64,000 nt of DNA from assembly GCF_002262885.1 (NCBI RefSeq), contig NZ_NKYF01000034.1, positions 1 to 64,000 on the forward strand, in the 5' to 3' direction. A model generated the notes under the pieces. That model searched no databases, was not told where the DNA came from, and saw nothing but the letters and a program-made list of their open reading frames with translations. Positions 26,779 to 34,208 of the stretch are shown piece after piece. This DNA is from Pseudonocardia sp. MH-G8 (GTDB taxonomy: Bacteria; Actinomycetota; Actinomycetes; Mycobacteriales; Pseudonocardiaceae). The translations under genes were made by a program, and so were the position numbers. The stretch's first letter is position 1, and every line of letters begins with the position of its first letter.

Positions 26779-26804
26779 CTACTATCTCCGTACATAGTTA
26801 GTAG
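26779..26804. promoter_or_regulatory. BlaI-type operator between blaI and the ccdA-like operon
   Basis: Arms CTACTATCT and AGTTAGTAG flank a core CCGTACAT. It shares the CTACT.TCT...GTAC...AG..AGTAG pattern with the site at 24407. It can control blaI-blaR1 on one side and the CcdA-like/peroxiredoxin/glutaredoxin operon on the other. Confidence 0.75.
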
Positions 26805-26935
26805 GATGGAGTGCGTTGGCTGCCGATCGAAGGGAACGTGGATGCGCTGCTACTCGGCCTGGCCGCCCTGGCCTGGGGTGGACGACATTCCGTTGATCTC
26901 AGTCCCGTTCGCCGTGCCACAACCGGGTGGCGACC

Positions 26936-27853
26936 ATGGTTGAGCTGTTGTTGGGTACGACGCTGTTGGCGTCGTTCCTGGGTGGTGTGGTGGCGCTGCT
27001 CGCGCCGTGCTGCGTGTCGGTGATGCTGCCGGCCTACCTCGCGACCGGCTTCCGCCACCACGGCGGCGTCGTGCCGGCGACGCTGGTGTTCGGCGCCGGG
27101 GTCGCGACGGTGATCCTGCCGATCGGGCTCGGCGCCACCGCGTTGAGCCGACTGCTGATCGAGCAGCACACCGTGGTGTTCCTGGTCGGCGGCGCGCTGA
27201 TGCTCGTCGGCGGCCTGGCGATGCTGGCGGGTTGGAAGCCGAACCTGCCGATGCCGAGTGCCCGTTCGACTCGTCCGGACAGCTTCCGTTCTGCCTACTT
27301 CCTCGGGATGTTCTCCGGGGTGGCCAGCGCATGTTGCGCGCCGGTACTGGCAGGGGTGGCGATGCTGGCCGGGGCGGCGGCGTCGTTCCCCGTCGCGCTG
27401 GGCATCGGGCTCGCCTACGTGGCCGGGATGGTGGCACCGCTGGCGCTGGTCGCGCTGCTGTGGGACCGCCACCAGGACCGGCTCACGCCCCTGCTGGCCG
27501 GCCGCCAGGTCAGCATGCGGATCGGCCGGTGGCGGCACCGGCTCCCGCTCGGCAACGCGCTCGCCGGCGGGCTGATGATCGTCATGGGTGCGCTGGCTGG
27601 CGTCCTGGCCTTCGCCGGCACCGCGATGGCCACCGAAGGCTGGCAGCTGCGTATGAGCGCCTGGCTGCAGCACGCGAGCAGCGTCGCTGTGGAGTCGTTG
27701 TCCTGGCTCCCGGGGTGGCTCATCGCCGCGGCGCTGATCTTCGGCGTCGTCGTCCTGCTCCGGCGGGCGCGCCGCAGCCGTACCGCACCTGCGGCCACAC
27801 CGCCTGCCCCCACTCGCGTAGAGGAGATCGAGCATGACCAAGACGTCCCGTAG
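26936..27853 (+). CDS. CcdA/DsbD-like membrane electron carrier
   Basis: A 305-residue protein with about seven helices. The CcdA-type cysteines are doubled: LLAPCCVSVMLPAYL and GVASACCAPVLAGV. Standard CcdA has single cysteines (compare 13336), so this is a distinct subfamily, perhaps with a mercury- or copper-related role. ATG 26936 follows GGTGG; GTG 26927 is an alternative. It is followed by an overlapping peroxiredoxin-like and a glutaredoxin-like gene, forming a short thiol relay across the membrane. Confidence 0.8.
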   Translation: MVELLLGTTLLASFLGGVVALLAPCCVSVMLPAYLATGFRHHGGVVPATLVFGAGVATVILPIGLGATALSRLLIEQHTVVFLVGGALMLVGGLAMLAGWKPNLPMPSARSTRPDSFRSAYFLGMFSGVASACCAPVLAGVAMLAGAAASFPVALGIGLAYVAGMVAPLALVALLWDRHQDRLTPLLAGRQVSMRIGRWRHRLPLGNALAGGLMIVMGALAGVLAFAGTAMATEGWQLRMSAWLQHASSVAVESLSWLPGWLIAAALIFGVVVLLRRARRSRTAPAATPPAPTRVEEIEHDQDVP

Positions 27854-28541
27854 GCCGCGGAGGGAGCGCGTTCCGGCCGGGAAGCGTTCCGGCGGCAACC
27901 TCGGCATGCGTTCTGGTGGGCGGGGCTGGGTCATCGCCTGGGTGCTGCTCGTCGTGGTCGCGGTGGGCGGGCTGTACCTGCTCTACACCTCGTCCGGGCC
28001 GTCCGGATCGGGCAGTTCGACCACCACCAGCGACGCGAGCGGCTACTCGCACGTCGCCGGCGAACCCGGTGCGGGCGAGATGGCCCCCGACTTCACGTTG
28101 CCGGCGAGCACCGGGGGCGAGGTGAGCCTGTCTGACTACCGCGGGCGCAGCGTGCTGCTGTACTTCCAGGAGGGGCTGATGTGCCAGCCGTGCTGGGACC
28201 AGATCCGCGACCTGGAGCAGAACGAGGCCGCTCTCACCGCTGCTGGCATCGACGAGATCGTCTCGATCACCACCGACCCGGTCGACCTGGTCGCCCGGAA
28301 GATGGCCGACGAGGGCCTGGCTACGCCGGTGCTGTCCGACCCGTCGCTGCAGGTGAGCCGGGCCTACACGACCAACGAGTACGGGATGATGGGCACCTCC
28401 CGCAATGGCCACAGCTTCATCCTCGTCGGCCCCGACGGCCAGATCGCCTGGCGCGCCGACTACGGCGGCGCGCCTGACTACGTCATGTACCTGCCTACGG
28501 AGAGCATGCTCGCCGACTTGGAACGGGAGCAGGCCCGGTGA
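27834..28541 (+). CDS. Membrane-anchored peroxiredoxin/TlpA-like protein
   Basis: A 235-residue protein with a basic N-terminus, one anchor helix (WVIAWVLLVVVAVGGLYLLY), a Ser/Thr-rich linker and an AhpC/TSA thioredoxin fold beginning APDFTLPAST. The active site is GLMCQPCWDQ, a CxxC rather than a single peroxidatic Cys, which fits a disulfide reductase more than a peroxidase. It overlaps the CcdA-like gene, its likely electron donor. Confidence 0.85.
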   Translation: MTKTSRRPRRERVPAGKRSGGNLGMRSGGRGWVIAWVLLVVVAVGGLYLLYTSSGPSGSGSSTTTSDASGYSHVAGEPGAGEMAPDFTLPASTGGEVSLSDYRGRSVLLYFQEGLMCQPCWDQIRDLEQNEAALTAAGIDEIVSITTDPVDLVARKMADEGLATPVLSDPSLQVSRAYTTNEYGMMGTSRNGHSFILVGPDGQIAWRADYGGAPDYVMYLPTESMLADLEREQAR

Positions 28542-28804
28542 GCCGTCCTGTCGAGATCACCTTGCTGACCCAGCCCGACTGCGCGTTCTGCGACGTGGCC
28601 AAGCAGATCCTGGTCCGCGTCGGTGACGAGTACCCGCTGCACGTCCGCGAGATCGATCTGGCGACCGCGGAGGGACAGCACCTGGCCACCTCGGCCGGGG
28701 TGCTGTTCGCGCCGGGCGTATTGCTCGACGGCGAGGCGTTCAGCTACGGGCGCCTGTCCGAGCGCAAGCTCCGCCGAGCCCTGCAGCGATGGCTTTCCGG
28801 CTAG
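28538..28804 (+). CDS. Glutaredoxin-like protein
   Basis: An 88-residue soluble thioredoxin-fold protein with active site QPDCAFCDVAK and the cis-proline region FAPGVLLDGE. The GTG start overlaps the previous stop. No signal peptide is visible, so it is the cytoplasmic member of the relay and may reduce the CcdA-like carrier. Confidence 0.85.
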   Translation: MSRPVEITLLTQPDCAFCDVAKQILVRVGDEYPLHVREIDLATAEGQHLATSAGVLFAPGVLLDGEAFSYGRLSERKLRRALQRWLSG

Positions 28805-29239
28805 TACTCCAGCGGTAGATCGTGATCATGTCTCGGGTCGGCGTCGGTAATGGCTGGTTCGGGCGCGGTGTTGGTATCGGCGTCGCCGGTGACTCCAGTG
28901 CAGAACGCTGGTCAGGACAGCTGCGGAACCCCGGTCGAGGTGAACAGCGCGATTCTGTCCCGCGATACGTTCGTGGGCACCGGTCGCCCCGGGCTCAGCG
29001 CGGTCCCGGCATCGTGTTCCTGCGGGCCGCGGTGTTCGGGCTCTTGCTCGTCGTGCTCGCCCGTCTCCGCTTGGAAGCCGCCGCAGCGTAGGCGGGCTGG
29101 CCGCGGGCAACGTGGTCGAGCCCCATCGCCGAGCCGGCCGCGTTCGAGGAAGCAGCGCTCGGACGACGGCATCTTCCGACGGCAACGTCGTCAGTGTCGG
29201 CCTCGCCGAGCGTCGCCGCCGCCCTCACGGCTCGCCCGC
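28805..29239. other. No recognisable gene
   Basis: Between the glutaredoxin-like gene and the IS1380 element several open frames exist but none has recognisable motifs, a ribosome site or clear codon bias. It may be debris of the gene into which the IS inserted. Confidence 0.5.
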
Positions 29240-29244
29240 CTGAA

Positions 29245-30906
29245 CCTGGATCCACCGCGGAAATGTGCTGGTGAGGGTGGGGCGTGACACACGAATGCCC
29301 CTCTGAGCTGGGAAGATGTGGCTTGCGAAGGTCACATCGATTCCGACCAGAAGGGCATCCGTTGGATGCGACTATCCCACGCCCGGGCCGCGATCAGCGT
29401 GCGGTTCGATGATCGCAATCTCGTGTCGTGTGCCGGGCTGGTCCCGGTGATGGCGTTGGCCGCTCGGTGCGGGTTCGACAGCTTGCTGGTCCAGACGCTC
29501 ACGCTTGCCGGGAAGGGCACCGCGAACACGGCCGCGAAGATCACCGCCCTGATCGGTGGGATGGTCGCGGGTGCGGACTCGATCGCCGACATGGCCCTGC
29601 TGCGCCACGGCGGGATGGGGCGGGTGTTCGACCAGGTTCGCGCCCCGTCGACGCTGGGCACGTTCCTGCGCCGGTTCACCTTCGGCCACGTCCGCCGCCT
29701 CGACGCCAGTCGCCGCCCGGCTGCTCGCCCGTCTCGCGCGGGTGACCCCGCTGCTACCCGGCGCCGACCAGATCGTGTTCTGCGACATCGACGACACCGT
29801 GCGCCAGATCTACGGCTACGCCAAGCAGGGCGCCGGTCGCGGCTACACCGGGGTCAAGGGCCTCAACGCGCTGCTCGCGGTGCTCTCCACACCGCTGGCC
29901 GCACCGGTGACCGCCGCGACCCGGCTCCGCAAGGGATCCACGAACTCCGCCCGCGGCGCGGCCAAGCTGCTCTCCGACGCCTTGGTCACCGCCCGCCGCG
30001 TCGGCGCGAGCGGCACCGTACTCGTGCGGGCGGACTCGGCCTACTACGGCTACGACATCATCAACACCTGCCGCCGGGCCGGGGCCCGGTTCTCGGTCAC
30101 CGCGCGCCTGACCAAGACCGTGACCCGGGCCATCAGCAGCATCGACGAGGCCGGATGGACCGCGATCCGCTACCCGAACGCCATCTCCGACGACGACGAA
30201 CAACGCTGGATCTCCGACGCCGAGATCGCCGAGGTCGAGTTCACCGCCTTCACCGGCCGCCGCGCCGAGCACGTCACCGCCCGGCTCATCGTGCGCCGGG
30301 TCCGGCGCCTCAACCCCAAGACGGTCCCCGCCGGACAGTCGGAGATGTTCGCGGTCTACCGCTACCACGCGGTGTTCACCGACAACGCCGAGCCGATGCC
30401 CGCCGCGGAGGCCACCCGCCGCGACCACGCCATCGTCGAGCACGCCATCGTCGAGCAGGTCATCGCCGAGCTCAAGAACGGCCCACTGGCGCACCTGCCC
30501 TCGGGCTCGTTCACCGCGAACAGCGCCTGGCTGGTCTGCGCGGCGATCTCCCACAACCTGACCCGCGCCGCCGGCGCCCTGGCCGGCGGCAGACACCCCC
30601 GACAACGCGTCGCGACCCTGCGCACCCGGCTGATCCTCACCCCGGCCCGGGTCGCGCACTCCGCGCACCGCCAGGTCTTCCACCTGCTCCGGGACTGGCC
30701 CTGGGAACCGGGCCTGGACGAGCTGTTCCGCCGCGCCCTGCACGACCCACTACCCGCCGCTTCCTGACCACCCGCCCGCCGGGGCCCGATCGGAGAACCT
30801 GCAGTGGAAGCGCCGGACAGACCGGCAGCTCAACCACGCCCTGCCACCACCAAACCCAGCCGAAGATCAACTACCGGGTCCCACGAATCACGGCGGTGGA
30901 TCCAGG
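29245..30906 (+). mobile_element. IS1380-family insertion sequence with target duplication
   Basis: Terminal inverted repeats CCTGGATCCACCGCGG (left) and CGGCGGTGGATCCAGG (right) match at 15 of 16 bases. Both ends are flanked by the direct repeat CTGAA (29240-29244 and 30907-30911), a five-base target duplication. The length of 1662 bases and the transposase inside fit the IS1380 family. The intact ends and duplication show a fairly recent insertion. Confidence 0.85.
29366..30767 (+). pseudogene. IS1380-family transposase, frameshifted
   Basis: DDE transposase. The first 115 codons (ISVRFDDRNLVSCAGLVPVM, LGTFLRRFTFGHVR) are in one frame; near 29705 one extra base shifts it, and the rest continues in the next frame (PGADQIVFCDIDDTVRQIYG, VLVRADSAYYGYD, VIAELKNGPLAHLPS). 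The catalytic DIDD and RADSAY segments are preserved. It may be a disabled copy, a sequencing error, or a programmed frameshift; the site shows no classic slippery run, so I favour disablement. Confidence 0.75.
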
Positions 30907-31442
30907 CTGAACCGCCCCTGGACGTTTCTTTGCGCAAACATCGTCCGCCCTCCAGAATCGCGTATCGATACGGCAAGCGCCGCGCCATTCCTTCTCCCGC
31001 GCCTCGTTCGACCCTTGGGTCAAGGTTGTCCCGATTCAGCGGTCAGCGGGAGGCCATAGTCGATCTCCTGCTCGCCTCGACGCGATCGGTGAAGCCGCCG
31101 AACTTCGGTTGTTGACAACGCGAGGGTCAAGCAATGGTAAAGTTGGAGATTGAGCGCGCAGGGTGTCGACGTAAAAGGATGCGCATCCGTTTGGGTGGTC
31201 CAGCGTCACTGCTGGTGACGGTCGGGCTCGCTGTTCACGATCCAGGCTGGTGTGATGGCGTCCAAAAGAAGGCGTATCCAAACGCAGTGTGGCAGACTCA
31301 CACGATAGTGGTGCGCGGGTTGCCCAGGTTTGCCGCATCTCGCTACGTTTCTTGCGGTCAGCGAGGGCTCCCCGGTCATTACACGCTGGCTCTGAATGAG
31401 TTCGACCCCGGGGTCGACTCGGACCGTCAACAGGAGATTACT

Positions 31443-31841
31443 GTGCTCAAGAAGGCTGGAATTGTCGTGGCTACCGCCGCGGCCGGTCTGCTCGCGGTCA
31501 GCCCGCTCGCCTTCGCCGGCGATCATGACGGGCGCGGGCATGACAAGACCAAGATCGAGGACGTCAATAGCATCGACGGCTCGAACAAGGGTCTGCTCAA
31601 CGTTGCTGGCAACAATCTCTCCGTTCCGGTCAACGTCTGTGAGAACCAGGTGCCGGTGAACGTCCTAGGTGTCCAGGTGCCGCTCAACGGCACCACGGTA
31701 CTGGCCGATCTGACCGGTGCGCTCGGCCTGGGTCTGCTGGGGGGCGCCGACACGGACGCGAAGTCTCACGGCGACAACACGATCAACGAACCCTGCACGG
31801 CGGCAGCCGAGTCCGGCGACAGCGCCAATATCGATAACTGA
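31443..31841 (+). CDS. Secreted chaplin-like protein
   Basis: A 132-residue protein with signal peptide (KKAGIVVATAAAGLLAV, cleavage after AFA). The mature part has NNLSVPVNVCENQVPVNVLG and a second Cys near the end, with Gly/Asn/Val-rich composition as in chaplins and similar actinomycete surface proteins. AGGAG precedes the GTG. No sortase motif is seen. A role on the cell surface is inferred. 30912-31442 upstream holds no recognisable gene. Confidence 0.7.
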   Translation: MLKKAGIVVATAAAGLLAVSPLAFAGDHDGRGHDKTKIEDVNSIDGSNKGLLNVAGNNLSVPVNVCENQVPVNVLGVQVPLNGTTVLADLTGALGLGLLGGADTDAKSHGDNTINEPCTAAAESGDSANIDN

Positions 31842-31852
31842 TCTGCAGGGTC

Positions 31853-31904
31853 GATCACAGAACCGGCGCCGGACCCCTTCGGGTCCGGCGCCGGTTCTGT
31901 GATC
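31853..31904. terminator. Very strong hairpin terminator
   Basis: A perfect 24-base-pair stem with a CTTC loop begins 12 bases after the chaplin-like gene. Its arms start GATCACAGAACCGG and end CCGGTTCTGTGATC. It would stop transcription in either direction. Confidence 0.85.
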
Positions 31905-32076
31905 CGGGAAAGTCGGCTCATGTCAACTCCCGGTAGTCCCCTGATCGCCAGGCGAGATCAGGTCGCCCGCGTCGAGTGCCTACGGAGGGAGGTGGCGGCT
32001 GCGTAAACGTTACCGGCCTGGGCGGTAGGTGGATTCAAGGAGTCGTCGCAACACCCTGTATGAACTGGGGTGATGG

Positions 32077-32520
32077 GTGTGGCGGGTCCTCCTCGGCTGC
32101 CGCGTCGGCAAGTACGGGCTGTTCACGGTCAAGCAGAACCAGCCCCGGCTGTTCGCCGCGCTCGACGCGCAGCCATGGGCGCAGACACCGGTCGCCGCCT
32201 GCGAGGTCGACCGTGCCCACGGCCGGGTCACCACCCGCACCGTTCAGGTCCTGCCCGCACCCGCCGACCTGCCGTTCCCGCACGTCAGCCAGCTCTGGCT
32301 GATCGAACGCTATGTCACCGACCTCGACGGCACGCCGCTGTCCGCGGTCGCCGCGCTCGGCGTCACGATCCTGCCCGCGCAACACGCCACCCCCCAATGC
32401 CTCGCCTCGCTGGTCCGCAGCCACTGGGGCATCGAGTCCCTGCACGGGCTGCGCGACACCGTCTACCGCGAAGACGACTCCACCCTGGCACCGACCATCA
32501 CCGACGACTCTCCACGTTCA
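32077..32520 (+). pseudogene. ISAs1-family transposase C-terminal remnant
   Basis: The frame reads KYGLFTVKQNQPRLFAAL, HGRVTTRTVQVLP, LWLIERYVTDLDG, LVRSHWGIESLHGLRDTVY and ED, matching the C-terminal half of ISAs1-family (H-repeat) transposases, including the RxHWxIE region. The N-terminal half is missing and the frame runs on into unrelated sequence. Confidence 0.7.
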
Positions 32521-32616
32521 CCACACCTATGGGTGGGGCTGCAACGCACTCCCGGTCAGAATCGCCAGCAGGGGCTATCATTGGCGACTGGCGATCTTTT
32601 TCGGGAGGTGGTCGAG

Positions 32617-32841
32617 ATGGAGTCGACGGCGCGGAGGGTGACTCGAAGGGTCGCTCGGGTGGTGCTGATTGTCTCCGCGGTCGTGTTGATCAGCGCGGGA
32701 AGTTGTGGGCGGACCGACGGTGGCGGTAGCGGACCGCAGAACCCGCCGCCGGGGCAGCCCGCGCCGACCGACACCGATGATCGGGAGGATCCCGGGCGGG
32801 GCCCGGCCACCGACGACGGTTCCCGTGACCAGGACGGCTGA
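32617..32841 (+). CDS. Small probable lipoprotein or secreted peptide
   Basis: A 74-residue protein with GGAGG before the ATG. The N-terminus RRVTRRVARVVLIVSAVVLI then SAGSCG looks like a lipoprotein signal, although the lipobox (AGSC) is not ideal. The rest is Gly/Pro/Asp-rich and unstructured. It is in frame with the upstream transposase remnant but the ribosome site marks a separate start. No homologue recognised. Confidence 0.5.
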   Translation: MESTARRVTRRVARVVLIVSAVVLISAGSCGRTDGGGSGPQNPPPGQPAPTDTDDREDPGRGPATDDGSRDQDG

Positions 32842-32903
32842 CTGCGCGGCCGGCTGGCGGGTTTCGGGCGTCGGGCTCCCGCAGACCAGGCCCGGCAGGG
32901 AGC

Positions 32904-34208
32904 TCACAGGAGCCCGAGACGGCGAGCCAGGTCGGGCAGGGCCGTGTCCAGGGCGGTAGTGGCCACCGGCCAGGTGTGCCCGCCGGGGACCTCGAGGAGT
33001 TGCACGGCCATGCCGGCGTTGCGGGTGGCGGCCAGCACGGTCCGGGCTTGGGGTCCGTAGACGGGGTCGTCGCGGCCGACGGCGATGATCCCGGTGCTGG
33101 CAGGGAAGGTCGTGGCGGTCAGGATGTCGAGCGGATTGACCGCGCGGAACGCGGCCTGGTCGCCGCCGAACGCGGCGGCCACGGTCTGGGCGCGGGTGCC
33201 CAGGCTCGGTTCGGCTTGTCCGGAGATGTCGAGGTACGTGGGGTACACGCCGGGTTGGCGGACGGCGAGCTGCAGGGCGCAGGTGCCGCCGTAGGAGAAC
33301 CCTGCGATGGCCCGGTGGCTCAGATCGGGGTCGACCTGCAGGGTGGTGGCGATCCAGTTCGGGACGTCGCGGGCCAGATAGGTTTCGGCGTTGTCGAGGC
33401 GGGAGTCCAGGCACAGCGGGTTACCGAGGGTGGATCCGGTGGCGTCGGGCATGACCACGATCGGGGCGAGACCGCGGTGTGCCGCGGCAAAGCGGTCCAT
33501 CACCTGGGCCAGCTTCCCGGCGGTCAGCCAGTCCTGGGGAGAGCCGGGCTGCCCGGCGATCAGGACCAGCACCGGCAGCAGCGGGCGCCGTTGGCTGCTG
33601 AGGTAGGCCGGGGGGAGGTACACCGATCCGGGGCGGGCCGGGAACCCGGACACGGTGCCGGGGATGTCGACCTTGGCGGTCCGCCCGGCGGCGGGCAGGT
33701 CGGGCGGGGGCTGCCAGGCCTGCGCCAGGGACCCGGCGGGGGGCGGGCTCGGCACGGTGGCAGGGACGTCGGCGAGGGCGATCTCGTTGGCCGCGGGGAT
33801 CCCGAGCACCGTCCGCACACTCGGGTAGTAGCCGTAGAAGGCGTTGATCTTCATGGCGGGCAGCGCGAGCAGCACCGCCAGCAGCGGCGCGGCGAGGGCG
33901 CGGCGGCGGGTCGACGCGGGTGGGCGCAGCCAGGTCGCGGCGGCGAGACCCAGCCCGAACAGGGCAACCCCGATCCAGCACAGCACCCGCAGTGGTAACG
34001 GGTCCGGAAACGGGCGCCACCAGCCGTTCGCGACCCACCCGACCGCGGCGGCCCCGAGCGCGGCGGCGGCGACGGCGATCGGGACGGCCCGCCGCCACCA
34101 GTCGCGGCCGCGACGGACGAGCAGCACCGTGGCCGCGGCCAGCCCGGCGATGGTGATCACCAGCGGGATCGGCCCGGCGAGCACCGAGGCGTCCAGCAAC
34201 CGGTTCAC
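32904..34208 (-). CDS. Membrane-anchored alpha/beta-hydrolase (esterase D family)
   Basis: A 434-residue protein. Four N-terminal helices (LAGPIPLVITIAGLAAATVL onward, residues 10-140) are followed by an extracytoplasmic esterase domain with nucleophile elbow GFSYGG, an Asp in VGRDDPVY and the catalytic His in PGGHTWP. The GTG start overlaps the MprF-like gene. In corynebacteria an MprF-type aminoacyl-lipid synthase is paired with an esterase that hydrolyses the aminoacylated lipid; this pair has the same layout, so that is the best functional guess. Confidence 0.8.
   Translation of the reverse strand: MNRLLDASVLAGPIPLVITIAGLAAATVLLVRRGRDWWRRAVPIAVAAAALGAAAVGWVANGWWRPFPDPLPLRVLCWIGVALFGLGLAAATWLRPPASTRRRALAAPLLAVLLALPAMKINAFYGYYPSVRTVLGIPAANEIALADVPATVPSPPPAGSLAQAWQPPPDLPAAGRTAKVDIPGTVSGFPARPGSVYLPPAYLSSQRRPLLPVLVLIAGQPGSPQDWLTAGKLAQVMDRFAAAHRGLAPIVVMPDATGSTLGNPLCLDSRLDNAETYLARDVPNWIATTLQVDPDLSHRAIAGFSYGGTCALQLAVRQPGVYPTYLDISGQAEPSLGTRAQTVAAAFGGDQAAFRAVNPLDILTATTFPASTGIIAVGRDDPVYGPQARTVLAATRNAGMAVQLLEVPGGHTWPVATTALDTALPDLARRLGLL

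Noticed and set aside
26811..27023. Possible small protein starting right after the BlaI-type operator
   Set aside because: Its tail is read from the CcdA-like gene in another frame and the start lacks a ribosome site.
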